Below are positions 17,239 to 27,179 of a stretch of 64,000 nucleotides of DNA, piece by piece. Each line of letters begins with the position of its first letter. Positions within the stretch are counted from its first letter, which is position 1. Below the pieces are notes generated by a model. That model saw only the letters and a list, made by a program, of their open reading frames with translations, did no database searches and had not been told where the DNA came from. The DNA lies in the NCBI GenBank assembly GCA_031255855.1, contig JAIRRS010000001.1:1-64000 (forward strand), written 5' to 3'. A program made the position numbers and the translations under genes. Origin of the DNA: Tannerellaceae bacterium. GTDB taxonomy: Bacteria > Bacteroidota > Bacteroidia > Bacteroidales > Tannerellaceae.

Positions 17239-18309
17239 TTAAAGGTGGTTGATATAATCAGCAATCCAATCACCTACTTCCGATGTTGTATAGGCTTTCC
17301 CTTGTTCGGCGATGTCTTCGGTTACTATGGCTGCATCCATAGAGGCCGTAACGGCATCGCGGATAACTTTTCCTTCTTCCATAAGATTGAAAGCATATTC
17401 AAACATTAATGCTGCACTTAGAATAGTAGCTAATGGGTTTGCTATATTCTTTCCGGCTGCTTGTGGATAAGACCCGTGGATAGGTTCGAATACGGAAGTG
17501 TGAATCCCGATAGAAGCGGAGGGGAGCATTCCTAACGACCCCGTAATTACCGAAGCTTCATCGGTCAGAATATCTCCGAACATGTTCTCGGTTACCATTA
17601 CGTCGAAGCTTTTTGGCCATTGGATGATGCGCATTGCCGCGTTGTCTACAAACATATACTCCGTTTCCACATCCGGGTAGTCTTTTTCAATTTCCTGCGC
17701 GACTTGCCTCCATAGGCGGGATGTTGCTAAAACATTGGCTTTATCTACTACCGTCACTTTCTTTCTGCGCTTTTGCGCGTATGTATAGGCCAAGCGGACA
17801 ATCCTGTCAACCTCTTCGCGGGAATAGATGCATGTGTCGTACGCTGTATCCCCATCTTCGCTACGACCTTGCGGACGTCCGAAGTACATGCCGCCTGTTA
17901 ATTCACGGATACACATAAAATCCGCTCCATTTATCAAATCTGCGCGGAGAGGAGACTTGTGAATTAATGAAGGAAATGTTGTCACGGGGCGGATATTGGC
18001 ATATAAGCCAAGCTTTTTTCTCATGGCCAATAAGCCTTGTTCAGGCCGTACTTTAGCCGACGGATTGCTATCGTATTTAGGGTCGCCGATTGCCCCAAAG
18101 AAAACGGCGTCGCTTTCCATGCAAAGTTCATGGGTTTCTTCCGGGTATGGATTCCCGGCGGCATCAATAGCGACGGCTCCTACCAGTGCTTCCTTATCAT
18201 GTAATTCATGTCCGTATTTGTTGCAGATGGCTTTTATGGCTTTCATCCCTTGCCCAACTATTTCGGGGCCGATGCCATCACCGGCCAATACTGCGATAGT
18301 TAATTTCAT
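17239..18309 (-). CDS. leuB: 3-isopropylmalate dehydrogenase
   Basis: This 356-residue enzyme oxidises and decarboxylates 3-isopropylmalate with NAD in leucine synthesis. GDGIGPEI at the start, ELTGGMYFG (about 137), the metal-binding VDNAAM near 224, and [12 protein letters not shown] are those of LeuB; the last fits an NAD-dependent isopropylmalate rather than an isocitrate enzyme. It is the final gene of the leu operon, 19 bp after mgsA. Confidence 0.97.
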   Translation of the reverse strand: MKLTIAVLAGDGIGPEIVGQGMKAIKAICNKYGHELHDKEALVGAVAIDAAGNPYPEETHELCMESDAVFFGAIGDPKYDSNPSAKVRPEQGLLAMRKKLGLYANIRPVTTFPSLIHKSPLRADLINGADFMCIRELTGGMYFGRPQGRSEDGDTAYDTCIYSREEVDRIVRLAYTYAQKRRKKVTVVDKANVLATSRLWRQVAQEIEKDYPDVETEYMFVDNAAMRIIQWPKSFDVMVTENMFGDILTDEASVITGSLGMLPSASIGIHTSVFEPIHGSYPQAAGKNIANPLATILSAALMFEYAFNLMEEGKVIRDAVTASMDAAIVTEDIAEQGKAYTTSEVGDWIADYINHL

Positions 18310-18328
18310 CTTTTTATCGTTAGGATGT

Positions 18329-18775
18329 TTATTCTCTGTTGAATTGGATGTATTTGGGTTCCAGCGGTTTGTAATTGTCGTCGTCCCATAGGGAGCTGGT
18401 AATCATCAGGTCGGCGCTATAGCGATTGCATGCTATCGGAACGTTGTGCACGCGGCATTGGCGTAGCAACATTTGAATGTCGGCCTCATGGGGTTGGGGG
18501 TTTAAGTCGTCAATCAGGAAAATCGCCAAATTAATTTCTTTGCGTACGACCATAGCGGCAATTTCAGCATCCCCTCCTAGTGGCCCTGAGTGCATCGGAG
18601 TGATTTCCGCGTAAATGTTTTTTTCATTGAACGCTTTTTTTATCAAACCTCCGGTAGTGCCGGTGCATACTAAATGGTGGTGTGCGAGGAAATGAGCATT
18701 ATGTACTGCCCATTCTACCATGTCAACTTTACGTCTGTCGTGCGCTACAAGCGCGATTGTTAATCTTTTAGTCAT
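18329..18775 (-). CDS. mgsA: Methylglyoxal synthase
   Basis: This 148-residue enzyme converts dihydroxyacetone phosphate to methylglyoxal, bypassing lower glycolysis when phosphate is short. The signature [14 protein letters not shown] (residues about 10-23), TGTTGG and [14 protein letters not shown] with the catalytic Asp are all present, and length is normal. It sits inside the leu operon, 21 bp after the citramalate-type gene and 19 bp before leuB. No link with leucine synthesis is known to me, so shared control by amino-acid supply would be a new point. Confidence 0.95.
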   Translation of the reverse strand: MTKRLTIALVAHDRRKVDMVEWAVHNAHFLAHHHLVCTGTTGGLIKKAFNEKNIYAEITPMHSGPLGGDAEIAAMVVRKEINLAIFLIDDLNPQPHEADIQMLLRQCRVHNVPIACNRYSADLMITSSLWDDDNYKPLEPKYIQFNRE

Positions 18776-18796
18776 AATTCTTAAGTTGCTAAATTG

Positions 18797-20308
18797 CTAA
18801 CTGCTAATTTTATTGAGCATTTTAATTGTTGCCTTGATGGCCGCTTCCGTCTGGTCTCCGTCTAATCCGCGGGTTTTAAAATCAACGCCGGCAAAATTCC
18901 AACTGATTATCGTTTGGACAAACGCGTCGGTACGACCTCCCGGAGGAATAGATACAGAATAATTTGTCAACATCGGGAACGGACGGCCTAAATCGGTGTA
19001 TATCATGCGCAAGGCACGCATAAAGGCATCGTATTGCCCGTCTCCTGAAGCAGATTGTTCATAGGTTCCCCCATCAATTTCTATTTTCAGGGTTGCCACC
19101 GGACGTAAACCTTGTGCCAAAGATAAAGAATAATTCAATATTTTGATTTTTTGCTCGGTGATTGCTTCCTGGTTTAGTAAATCACTGACGATATAAGGAA
19201 GGTCTTCTTGTGTGACCATCTCTTTCTTGTCTCCTAATTCTATGATACGTTCTGTCACTTTTTTCATCGTGTCGTCGTCCATATCAATACCTAATGCTTC
19301 CAGATTTTTACTGATATTGGATTTTCCCGAAGTTTTCCCCAGCGCGTATTCCCTGACACGTCCGAAACGTTCGGGAAGTAAATCATTATAATAGAGACAG
19401 TTTTTCTTATCCCCGTCGGCATGTACTCCTGCGCATTGGGTGAATACGGATTCTCCTACAATCGGTCGGTTCGGCGCTACCCGTATGCCCGAAAAGCTCT
19501 CCACCAGGCGGCTGACTTTGTTTATCTTTTCCTCTTTTAGGCCGGTCTCTTCTTTTAGCTGATCTTTAATTACGGCCAAAACACTGCTGAGTGGCGCGTT
19601 GCCGGCTCGTTCACCCAAACCATTAACCGTGGTATGAATGCCTTTTATGCCTGCCCGAATGGCGGAAAATATATTGGCTACAGCCAAATCGTAATCATTG
19701 TGGGCATGGAAGTCGAATTGCAAATCGGGATAGCGTTCAACCATTTGCCGGCAATAATCGTAGGTGTTAAGCGGATTAAGAATACCTAATGTGTCTGTTA
19801 TCATAAAACGTTTGATGGGGAGGTCTTTCAGCGCATCCACCATTTGGAATACATAATCAGGGGAATCTATCATTCCGTTCGACCATGTTTCAAGATAAAT
19901 ATTTACCTCTATTCCAATTTGTTGAGCTAATAATACTTCATTGTTGATATCCTCGAAGTGCTGTTCCGGTGTGCGGCGAAGTTGTTCGGTAACATGTTTA
20001 TAGGAACCTTTGGCTAATAGATTTATGACACGGCAACCGCTTTTCTCTATCCATTGAAGGGAAGCGCCATTGTCGACAAATCCTAACACTTCTAGTTTGT
20101 GAAGGTTGTTGGTTCGTTTCGCCCAGTTCGATACCTTCTTAACCCCTTCGAATTCGCCTTCGGATACACGCGCGGATGCTATTTCGAGCCGGTTTACACC
20201 CAGTTCGTTTAACAGCATTTGAGCGATACCGAGCTTTTCATGTGCCGCAAATGAAACCCCCGATGTTTGTTCTCCGTCTCGCAGGGTGGTATCCATTATT
20301 TCTATCAT
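18797..20308 (-). CDS. 2-isopropylmalate/citramalate synthase family enzyme (CimA-like)
   Basis: The 503-residue protein is a HMGL-like TIM barrel ([15 protein letters not shown] at the start, metal-binding HAHNDYD near 200) with a C-terminal regulatory domain (about 370-500) of the LeuA type. It is a second copy beside true leuA and differs in the active-site entry (SGVSF in place of PGCQ). By family knowledge such paralogs are often (R)-citramalate synthases, which make 2-oxobutanoate for isoleucine from pyruvate and acetyl-CoA. The Ile-rich leader peptide of this operon fits that role. Substrate choice is inferred. It starts 69 bp after leuD, the only wide gap, which holds a small hairpin. 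Confidence 0.85.
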   Translation of the reverse strand: MIEIMDTTLRDGEQTSGVSFAAHEKLGIAQMLLNELGVNRLEIASARVSEGEFEGVKKVSNWAKRTNNLHKLEVLGFVDNGASLQWIEKSGCRVINLLAKGSYKHVTEQLRRTPEQHFEDINNEVLLAQQIGIEVNIYLETWSNGMIDSPDYVFQMVDALKDLPIKRFMITDTLGILNPLNTYDYCRQMVERYPDLQFDFHAHNDYDLAVANIFSAIRAGIKGIHTTVNGLGERAGNAPLSSVLAVIKDQLKEETGLKEEKINKVSRLVESFSGIRVAPNRPIVGESVFTQCAGVHADGDKKNCLYYNDLLPERFGRVREYALGKTSGKSNISKNLEALGIDMDDDTMKKVTERIIELGDKKEMVTQEDLPYIVSDLLNQEAITEQKIKILNYSLSLAQGLRPVATLKIEIDGGTYEQSASGDGQYDAFMRALRMIYTDLGRPFPMLTNYSVSIPPGGRTDAFVQTIISWNFAGVDFKTRGLDGDQTEAAIKATIKMLNKISS

Positions 20309-20350
20309 AGTCCGATATTTCTAATGTTTTAATAGCATGAAGATGGCGCA

Positions 20351-20367
20351 GGCGCATTTTTTGCGCC
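20351..20367 (-). other. Hairpin between leuD and the citramalate-type gene
   Basis: GGCGCA, five-base loop, TGCGCC gives a 6-bp GC-rich stem in the 69-bp gap. There is no T tail, so it is more likely to affect mRNA processing or stability than to end transcription. Confidence 0.4.
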
Positions 20368-20377
20368 GTGCCGTCGA

Positions 20378-20968
20378 TTAATTTCGCATCTTTTCGAAAG
20401 CTTCTATCTTAGACTTATTTGCCAGAAGATAATCGATATCGTCGAGGCCGTTTACCAGGCAATCTTTTTTATACGGATTGATTTCGAATGGCTCGGAACG
20501 GTGTGTCACGTTGTTGATGATTGTCTGGTTTGGGAGGTCGATTGTCAATGTCGTTGCCGGTTGTTTTTTTAAAGTCTCAAATATTTCAGATAAGAATTCC
20601 GGAGAAACTACTACCGGAAGGAGGCCGTTGTTCATAGAGTTGTTCTTGAATATATCGGCAAAGAAGCTGCTGACGATTGCGCGAAACCCATATCCGGCGA
20701 TAGCCCAGGCGGCATGTTCGCGGCTGCTGCCGCTACCGAAATTTTTACCGGCTACTAAGATATCGCCTTTATACGTGTCTTGGTTTAATACGAAACCGGG
20801 ATTCGGATTCCCATTTTCGTCATACCGCCAATCGCGGAATAAATTGTCGCCAAACCCTTCTTTTGTGGTCGCTTTCAGGAAGCGTGCCGGTATGATTTGA
20901 TCGGTGTCTACATTTTCCAGAGGAAGCGGCACACATGTGGATGTCAGTAGAGTGAATTTTTCTTTCAT
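20378..20968 (-). CDS. leuD: 3-isopropylmalate dehydratase small subunit
   Basis: This 196-residue subunit joins LeuC to isomerise 2- to 3-isopropylmalate. It has the swivel-domain features [13 protein letters not shown] (residues about 19-31), [17 protein letters not shown] (about 73-89) and a normal length for the bacterial form. It starts 6 bp after the leuC stop, consistent with coupled translation of the two subunits. Confidence 0.97.
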   Translation of the reverse strand: MKEKFTLLTSTCVPLPLENVDTDQIIPARFLKATTKEGFGDNLFRDWRYDENGNPNPGFVLNQDTYKGDILVAGKNFGSGSSREHAAWAIAGYGFRAIVSSFFADIFKNNSMNNGLLPVVVSPEFLSEIFETLKKQPATTLTIDLPNQTIINNVTHRSEPFEINPYKKDCLVNGLDDIDYLLANKSKIEAFEKMRN

Positions 20969-20974
20969 AAAGAA

Positions 20975-22399
20975 TTAATCATTAGCCATTAAACAAGAAT
21001 CGTTCAGAAACTCTCTAGGGTCGGAAATTACTCCGGTTACGGCAGCGGCAGCGGCAACTAACGGGCCGGCCAGGATGGTTCGCGATCCGGGGCCTTGACG
21101 GCCTTCGAAATTGCGATTGGACGTAGATACGGCGTATTTGCCGGGAGGCACTTTGTCGTCGTTCATGGCCAGACAAGCGGAACAGCCTGGTTGGCGTAAC
21201 TGGAATCCGGCATCGTTGAGTATTTTATCAATCCCTTCTGCCTTAATTTGCTTTTCTACCATCCAACTGCCGGGCACGAGCCATGCGGTTACATGGCCGG
21301 CTTTTTTCTTTCCATTTACGATGGAGGCGAAAGCGCGGAAATCTTCTATACGGCCGTTGGTGCAACTGCCCAGGAATACATAATCAATCTTTTTCCCTTC
21401 CATCGGATCACCCGGTTGGAAACCCATATAGTCAAGGGCTTTCTTGAACGAAGTACGCCCGGCTTCGTCTACACTTTCCAGGGAAGGGATCCGCTCCTTT
21501 ACGCCTAATCCCATGCCGGGGTTAGTCCCGTAGGTAACCATCGGTTCGATATCTTCGGCGCGGAATGTGATTTCTTTGTCGAATGTTGCATCTTGATCGC
21601 TATGCAATGTTTTCCAATAGGCAAGCGCCTTTTCCCATGCTTCGGCACGAGGCGTAAATTCGCGGTCTTTCAAGTAATCGCAGGTCACTTGGTCGGGGGC
21701 AATCATACCGCCGCGGGCGCCCATTTCTATTGAAAGGTTGCATATCGTAAGACGCTCTTCCATTGTCGTGTTGCGGATTGTTTCCCCGGCATATTCCACA
21801 AAATAACCGGTGGCTCCTCCGGTAGACATTTTACGAATGATGTATAAGGCAATGTCTTTTGCTGTTACGCCAGGTTTTAGCTTTCCGTCGATAGTGATGC
21901 GCATTGTTTTAGGCTTACGTTGCATGATACATTGGGTAGCCAGTGTCATTTCCACTTCGCTTGTCCCTATTCCAAATGCGATAGCTCCCAGCGCACCGTG
22001 GGTAGATGTATGCGAGTCGCCGCAAACCAGTGTCATGCCCGGAAGTGTAAGGCCGTTTTCAGGCCCTACTACATGGATAATCCCGTTTTTCGGATGTTGT
22101 AATCCGTAATAGGCCAAGCCAAAGTCTTTGGCATTTTTCTCCAACGTATCTACCTGTTTTTTTGATACAGGGTCTTCAATCGGTTTATCCTGGTTCAATG
22201 TTGGTATATTGTGGTCGGGAATACAAGTTACTTTTTCCGGACGGAACGCTTTAAGCCCTCTCCCGCGAAGTCCTGCAAAAGCTTGCGGGCTGGTTACCTC
22301 GTGACAATACAAGCGGTCGATGTACAGTTGTATTGTGCCGTCGGGTAATGTGTCAACAACATGTTTTTCCCAGATTTTGTCGAATAATGTTTTTCCCAT
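20975..22399 (-). CDS. leuC: 3-isopropylmalate dehydratase large subunit
   Basis: This 474-residue aconitase-family subunit binds the [4Fe-4S] cluster. [20 protein letters not shown] (about 130-149) and the cluster cysteines in [12 protein letters not shown] and GCSACLAMN are present. It catalyses the leucine-pathway isomerisation with LeuD. It lies between leuA (26-bp gap) and leuD (6-bp gap). Confidence 0.97.
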   Translation of the reverse strand: MGKTLFDKIWEKHVVDTLPDGTIQLYIDRLYCHEVTSPQAFAGLRGRGLKAFRPEKVTCIPDHNIPTLNQDKPIEDPVSKKQVDTLEKNAKDFGLAYYGLQHPKNGIIHVVGPENGLTLPGMTLVCGDSHTSTHGALGAIAFGIGTSEVEMTLATQCIMQRKPKTMRITIDGKLKPGVTAKDIALYIIRKMSTGGATGYFVEYAGETIRNTTMEERLTICNLSIEMGARGGMIAPDQVTCDYLKDREFTPRAEAWEKALAYWKTLHSDQDATFDKEITFRAEDIEPMVTYGTNPGMGLGVKERIPSLESVDEAGRTSFKKALDYMGFQPGDPMEGKKIDYVFLGSCTNGRIEDFRAFASIVNGKKKAGHVTAWLVPGSWMVEKQIKAEGIDKILNDAGFQLRQPGCSACLAMNDDKVPPGKYAVSTSNRNFEGRQGPGSRTILAGPLVAAAAAVTGVISDPREFLNDSCLMAND

Positions 22400-22425
22400 T
22401 TTTATTACTTGTTAATCATTGATCG

Positions 22426-23925
22426 TTACATAATGAATTTATTGATCGCGTCAACGAAAGCCTCTACCGAAGCGGCAATGATGTCGGTATTTGCCGAGAA
22501 TCCGTAGTATACATTTCCTTTATACTCCACTTGCATATGTACTTTCCCCGTGTCGTCACTTCCTTTGCTTATGGCTTGGATTAGGAACTCTTGTATGGTC
22601 ATATCGCTGTTGCTGATTGCTTTCTTTACCGCTTTAATACCGGCGTCCACCGGCCCGTTTCCCGCTGCTGCCTCACAACGTCTTACGCCGGAAAGGTTCA
22701 GGCAAACACTTGCCATGGATTGTAGTCCGATGCCGCTTGTCACTTGTAAGTGTTCCAGTTTGATGCGATGTGTGTCTGTCCGGTCTTTGCCTGCCAGCAT
22801 CAATACGTCGTCGTCGTTGATATCTTTTTTGCGGTCGGCCAGTTTCAGGAATTCGGCATATGCCTTGTCCAGTTTTTCCTGCTCCAGATCAACGCCCAAT
22901 ACATGCAGGCGATGTTTCAGGGCGGCACGTCCGCTACGGGCTGTCAGTACAATGGCATTGTCGTCGATTCCTACATCTTTCGGATCGATGATTTCATAGC
23001 TTTCGCGGTTTTTTAAAACGCCGTCCTGGTGTATGCCTGATGAATGAGCAAATGCGTTACGCCCTACAATGGCTTTATTGGGTTGAACCGGCATATTCAT
23101 CAAACAGGAAACCATGCGGCTGGCGCCATATATCTTTTGACTGTTGATGTTTGTCATAATACCTGTTTCTTTGTGACTTTTAAAAATCATGGCCACTTCT
23201 TCCAGCGATGTGTTCCCGGCTCGTTCGCCAATGCCATTGATGGTTACTTCTACCTGTCGCGCACCATTCAACACGCCTTGTACCGTGTTGGCCGTGGCCA
23301 TTCCCAAATCGTTATGGCAGTGGGTGGAAATAATGACTTTGTCAATATCTTTTACATGGTTAATCAGGTAATTGATTTTTGCTCCATACTCGTCGGGCAA
23401 ACAATATCCGGTGGTGTCGGGGATGTTTACAACTGTCGCGCCTGCCTTGATAACGGCTTCTATCACCCTTGCCAGGTAAGCATTATCCGCGCGTCCGGCG
23501 TCTTCGGCATAAAATTCCACGTCTTCAACAAATTTTTTGGCATATTTGACACAGGCAATGGCCCGTTCAAGTATTTCATCCCGGGTAGAATTGAATTTGT
23601 ATTTGATGTGATAGTCGGAGACCCCAATTCCTGTATGGATGCGTCCTTTCTTGGCATATTTGAGCGCTTCGGCGGCCACTTCAATATCTTTTTCTACTGC
23701 ACGTGTCAATGCGCAAATCGTTGGCCATGTCACAGCCTTTGAAATCGCTACAACACTATTGAAGTCGCCGGGACTTGATACAGGGAAACCTGCTTCAATC
23801 ACATCCACTCCCAGTCCTTCCAATACCTTGGCTACCTCAATCTTTTCGATACTGTTCAGTTGGCATCCGGGTACTTGTTCACCATCTCGTAATGTGGTGT
23901 CGAAAATGAATAATCTTTCTGCCAT
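22426..23925 (-). CDS. leuA: 2-isopropylmalate synthase
   Basis: The 499-residue enzyme condenses acetyl-CoA with 2-oxoisovalerate, the first step of leucine synthesis. It opens with [16 protein letters not shown], has [12 protein letters not shown] (metal ligands, about 203), [14 protein letters not shown], and a C-terminal LeuA regulatory domain from about 390 for leucine feedback. It is the first structural gene of the operon, 23 bp after the T tail of the attenuator. Confidence 0.97.
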   Translation of the reverse strand: MAERLFIFDTTLRDGEQVPGCQLNSIEKIEVAKVLEGLGVDVIEAGFPVSSPGDFNSVVAISKAVTWPTICALTRAVEKDIEVAAEALKYAKKGRIHTGIGVSDYHIKYKFNSTRDEILERAIACVKYAKKFVEDVEFYAEDAGRADNAYLARVIEAVIKAGATVVNIPDTTGYCLPDEYGAKINYLINHVKDIDKVIISTHCHNDLGMATANTVQGVLNGARQVEVTINGIGERAGNTSLEEVAMIFKSHKETGIMTNINSQKIYGASRMVSCLMNMPVQPNKAIVGRNAFAHSSGIHQDGVLKNRESYEIIDPKDVGIDDNAIVLTARSGRAALKHRLHVLGVDLEQEKLDKAYAEFLKLADRKKDINDDDVLMLAGKDRTDTHRIKLEHLQVTSGIGLQSMASVCLNLSGVRRCEAAAGNGPVDAGIKAVKKAISNSDMTIQEFLIQAISKGSDDTGKVHMQVEYKGNVYYGFSANTDIIAASVEAFVDAINKFIM

Positions 23926-23947
23926 TGTTTTGTTACATTTATTTAAT

Positions 23948-23978
23948 AAAAAACCCTCTCACTAAGGAAGTGAGAGGG
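23948..23978 (-). terminator. Attenuator terminator of the leu operon
   Basis: On the minus strand CCCTCTCACT (23978-23969), loop TCCTT, AGTGAGAGGG (23963-23954) gives a perfect 10-bp stem directly followed by six T (23953-23948). It lies between the leader peptide and leuA and faces the operon, so it can only act on leu transcription. Its left arm is also complementary to 24023-24013. Confidence 0.92.
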
Positions 23979-24012
23979 GCTCTTTGATTTTTTTGTTTAC
24001 ACAACACAACAA

Positions 24013-24023
24013 TCTCACTTCCT
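24013..24023 (-). promoter_or_regulatory. Antiterminator segment of the leu attenuator
   Basis: AGGAAGTGAGA (24023-24013) is fully complementary over 11 bases to TCTCACTTCCT (23975-23965), the left arm and loop of the terminator. It overlaps the leader stop codon (24017-24015). A ribosome at the stop would hide it and let the terminator form; a ribosome stalled on the Ile/Leu codons would leave it free to pair and allow read-through. Confidence 0.85.
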
Positions 24024-24086
24024 ATCCTGCCGGCAAAGTAGAATAATAATGGAAATAATGAGGTTATTTGTTATGTGCGATATCAT
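24015..24086 (-). CDS. leu operon leader peptide, Ile/Leu-rich
   Basis: A 23-codon reading frame starts at the ATG 24086-24084 and ends at TGA 24017-24015. Seven codons are Ile (2, 5, 10, 11, 13, 14, 15) and three are Leu (9, 16, 17), the densest block being LIISIIILL at codons 9-17. The last Leu codon ends at 24036, about 13 bases before the antiterminator begins, close to the reach of a stalled ribosome. It follows a good promoter by about 25 bases of leader and precedes the attenuator. The Ile excess fits an operon serving both leucine and, through the citramalate-type enzyme, isoleucine. The peptide itself is unlikely to have another job. Confidence 0.85.
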   Translation of the reverse strand: MISHITNNLIISIIILLCRQDRK

Positions 24087-24119
24087 GTTTTGCTATGACG
24101 ATTCGAAAATTTGACGGTG

Positions 24120-24150
24120 CAAATATACAGTCTTTTTCGAAACCTGCAAA
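24120..24150 (-). promoter_or_regulatory. leu operon promoter
   Basis: On the minus strand TTTG (24150-24147), exactly 19 bp, TATATTTG (24127-24120) matches the primary Bacteroidetes promoter consensus at every position. Transcription should begin near 24113, about 27 bases before the leader ATG. Confidence 0.88.
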
Positions 24151-24269
24151 TATAATCCGATGTTTTTTGCATGCTTTTTCTTATAAAATAAAAGCAAAGG
24201 GGTAAGAATCTCTATTGGTTTGTTAGAAGCTGTTTTGTTTTTGTCAAACGAAGCGACAGGCCCCAAATT

Positions 24270-24345
24270 CAATGGGATGATTTAAGGAAAACATCCCATT
24301 GTTTTCCAAAGATCATCCCATTGAAACCGGAAAAACATCCAAATG
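24270..24345 (+). repeat. Copy B of the dispersed 22-bp-period element
   Basis: Cores start at 24270 (CAATGGGATG, inverted), 24292 and 24314 (both CATCCCATTG) and 24336 (CATCCAAATG), exactly 22 bp apart. The first is the exact reverse complement of the second and third. The linker before the last core is AAACCGGAAAAA. It lies between the 3' end of the sensor kinase gene and the leu promoter. The rest of 24151-24397 shows nothing else I can name. Confidence 0.85.
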
Positions 24346-24397
24346 AAAAGGGATAATCCGTTTGTTCTTGTTTTTCCGTTGAATAATAGGTATTTGA

Positions 24398-27073
24398 TTA
24401 GCGGGATAACAAGGCGGTTATTTTGTCTTTCAACTCCTTTGTTTTTATCGGTTTGGCAACATATCCGTCGAATCCGCTGTTAAGTATCCGTTGTTCATCT
24501 TCTGAAAAAGCAAAAGCTGTTACGGCTATAATGGGGGTTTGCTTGTCGGTTTTCCGTATTTCAGCCGTTGCTGTATATCCGTCCATGACAGGCATTTTGA
24601 TATCCATCAGGATGAGATCGGGGAAGTGTTGGTTATATAGTTCGATTGCTTCTTTCCCATTGTGCGCGTAGAGGAGGTTGTACTCTTTCAGGGTGGCGCT
24701 GAACAGGATGTAATTACTTTCGTTGTCTTCGGCAATTAGCAGGGTAGCTTTTTTCTTATACTCTTCCACAAACACTACCTGGTGCGATTTCTTTTCTTCT
24801 TTTTCCCCGATGTTGATCAAGATCTTTTTAGGAAGTGTAAACCAGAATGTGGAACCTGTGCCGTATTCGGAATCGACCCCTATTTCACCCCCAAACTTGT
24901 TGATTATCGTTTGGCTGATAGACAATCCTAATCCGGTTCCCTGTACAAATCCGTTTAATTTCACAAAACGGTCAAATATAGTGTTGCGCCTTTCTTCTTC
25001 AATCCCAACGCCAGTATCTTCTACGTAAAAATAGATGTCGTTTTCCCTGATGCGGTAACCAAAACGGATGCTTCCTTCATTTGTGAACTTGATGGCATTG
25101 TTGAGGAAGTTCATCATTACTTGCGACAGACGATTTTTATCTGTCCGTATTATGCAATGGGATACTTTTTCGGCAAACACTACTTCTACGGATTTTTTTG
25201 CCTTTATTCGCGACGTTTGCTCCATATCGGAAAATAGTTGGTTGATGTCTACATTCATGTAGATAAATTCCAGCGTACCTGCTTCAATTTTTGCTAAGTC
25301 CAGAATATCATTGATTAATTGCAGTAATAACTCGTTGTTTGTATTAATGATGCCTACGTATTCTTCCCGTTCGCCGGGGTCGTCCGTGGATGCTAATAAG
25401 TCGGAAAATCCGACAATAGCGTTAAGGGGAGTGCGGATTTCGTGGCTCATATTAGCCAGGAAGGCTGATTTCAGCCGGTCGGACTCTTCCGCTTTTTCTT
25501 TGGCTTTCCGAAGTTGCATTTCCGTTTTTTTCAGAGACGTAATGTCTTCTTTCTTGACCACTACGCCTAGCAGTTCTCCCTTGTTGTCGATAATAGGATT
25601 GGCCATGACATGTACATACTGGTCTACAGTGCAATGCTGTATGGCTTCAACCCTCTCCCTCGTTTTCATGGCCTGGATAACGGTACAATCCGTGCAATAA
25701 GGCTCAATGCCGTCTTTAACAAGGCAACAATTGGTCGGCCCGAATTCGGGAATACATTCAGATACGACATTATTGCGCCATTTAATCGTGAAATCCGGAT
25801 TGATAAACACAATAGACGCCTGGACATTGTTCATGATAATCGTGTTGTCGGCCTGCAAATCCATCAATCGGTCTTTCAGTTTGTTGGAACGGTAAAAGAA
25901 ATAAGCCAACATGATCAGGAACAATAATAGTATGAGGGTTATGGAAAGCAATATTTCGTATCGATACTCGGAAAAAACACTTACATACTTATTGATGAAA
26001 TCGGAAGCAGAAGGTAATGCTTCCAGGGGAATGCCCCATTCCTTTATTTTTTGTGCGTCGAAAACGTAATAATTAGGTAATAAGACAGCCTTGACATCCT
26101 TCATTTGAATGGTTCCGTTTTGCAGGTCGACGGCTCTGCGGGCAAGGTCTTTCCCCAACGTGCGGTATTGGGGTACGTATCCTCCGATAGCCCAATGCCC
26201 TAATCCTGTAAAAGAAAGGGTAAATGCCGGTATATCGGGTTTGGCCGACATCATGGCGTACGTGGCATTCCCGATGTAATAACTTTCGTTTACATCTACT
26301 CGCCATGTTCCTAATAATAGGGCTGTGCGGGGAGGAAGATTTTCAATCTGGCTGATGATTGTATAAATGCTGTTTTTCCTTCCGTCTAACAAGATTAGGT
26401 CGAGATCGTCTATCTTTTTTAGTTCTTTTTCAACATGTGATTGTAGAGCAACTCCCACATAGCTGTTATCTGTAATTAATGCGATGTGCTTTGTCTCCGG
26501 ATAAAGCTTTTGTATCAGGTCTATATTTTTCTTTATGTCATACGAGTATAGGTAACCGGAAACAGTCGGATTTGTGTCCAATATGCTTTGTAAATCCATG
26601 CTTTGGGGCGTCCATTCCGAAAGCTTGACGGTGGAATCGGGAAGTAAAACGGCATTATTGCTTACCATAGCGCATAATACCGGAACCCTGTCTTTATCTT
26701 CCGAATCTATGGAAAGGTAAGAAGACCAACCTTCTTGCCCAAGGATAATAATGATGTCGGGCGTGTTTTCTCCGGTGTATTTCGACAGGATGTCGGCCAT
26801 TTTGCTTTTCCAGGAAGGCGCTTCAAAAAGGCTTTTGCAATTCATGTTTTCAATGGCTACCGTAGATGTTCCTCCCAGAAGTTTGTATTCATCCAGAAAT
26901 TCGGTGATGTTTTGAGTCGTGTTTTTTGTGTCGGGGTTATATGAACTTATTATCAGTATGCGACTCTCTTTATTCGCGAAAATCGGAGGGGAGGCAGCAA
27001 ATAAAAAAAGAGAAAACACGACAAGCAGCAGATAACGGTAATTGCTTGCAATAAAAAAAAGATTGTATTTCAT
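24398..27073 (-). CDS. Hybrid sensor histidine kinase with periplasmic binding-type sensor and Cys-rich PAS domain
   Basis: The 891-residue protein has a signal/membrane segment (about 11-33), a sensor region (about 36-345) like ABC substrate-binding proteins, a second membrane segment (about 373-395), a PAS domain (about 405-515), HisKA with His544 ([20 protein letters not shown]), HATPase with NNAIKF and GLGLSIS, and a receiver domain with Asp824 ([11 protein letters not shown]). There is no AraC or other output domain, so phosphate must pass to an unknown partner. The PAS holds C440, C449, C450, C460, C463 and C481, a cluster that could bind metal or sense redox state (inference). It stands alone; no regulator or transporter genes lie beside it. 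Confidence 0.92.
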   Translation of the reverse strand: MKYNLFFIASNYRYLLLVVFSLFLFAASPPIFANKESRILIISSYNPDTKNTTQNITEFLDEYKLLGGTSTVAIENMNCKSLFEAPSWKSKMADILSKYTGENTPDIIIILGQEGWSSYLSIDSEDKDRVPVLCAMVSNNAVLLPDSTVKLSEWTPQSMDLQSILDTNPTVSGYLYSYDIKKNIDLIQKLYPETKHIALITDNSYVGVALQSHVEKELKKIDDLDLILLDGRKNSIYTIISQIENLPPRTALLLGTWRVDVNESYYIGNATYAMMSAKPDIPAFTLSFTGLGHWAIGGYVPQYRTLGKDLARRAVDLQNGTIQMKDVKAVLLPNYYVFDAQKIKEWGIPLEALPSASDFINKYVSVFSEYRYEILLSITLILLLFLIMLAYFFYRSNKLKDRLMDLQADNTIIMNNVQASIVFINPDFTIKWRNNVVSECIPEFGPTNCCLVKDGIEPYCTDCTVIQAMKTRERVEAIQHCTVDQYVHVMANPIIDNKGELLGVVVKKEDITSLKKTEMQLRKAKEKAEESDRLKSAFLANMSHEIRTPLNAIVGFSDLLASTDDPGEREEYVGIINTNNELLLQLINDILDLAKIEAGTLEFIYMNVDINQLFSDMEQTSRIKAKKSVEVVFAEKVSHCIIRTDKNRLSQVMMNFLNNAIKFTNEGSIRFGYRIRENDIYFYVEDTGVGIEEERRNTIFDRFVKLNGFVQGTGLGLSISQTIINKFGGEIGVDSEYGTGSTFWFTLPKKILINIGEKEEKKSHQVVFVEEYKKKATLLIAEDNESNYILFSATLKEYNLLYAHNGKEAIELYNQHFPDLILMDIKMPVMDGYTATAEIRKTDKQTPIIAVTAFAFSEDEQRILNSGFDGYVAKPIKTKELKDKITALLSR

Positions 27074-27095
27074 TGCTGTTTAAATACGTTTCATG

Positions 27096-27103
27096 CAAAT
27101 GTA
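27096..27103 (-). promoter_or_regulatory. Promoter -7 box for the hybrid sensor kinase
   Basis: TACATTTG on the minus strand matches TAnnTTTG, 23 bp before the kinase ATG. It overlaps the left arm of a 9-bp inverted repeat (AAATGTAGT with ACTACATTT about 41 bp away), which could be an operator. Confidence 0.4.
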
Positions 27104-27179
27104 GTTATTTTTTATAAATAAGTCGGAAAATAGTTAACAAATTGACTACATTTTTAACTGGGCTTATTTGGAGGTTATT

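Noticed and set aside
23044-23742. 232-codon open frame antisense to leuA
   Set aside because: A shadow frame; leuA motifs are intact on the other strand.
23948-23978. Hairpin before leuA as an ordinary end of the kinase message
   Set aside because: It lies downstream of a full leu promoter and a leader peptide, and its arm pairs with an upstream segment, so attenuation explains it better.
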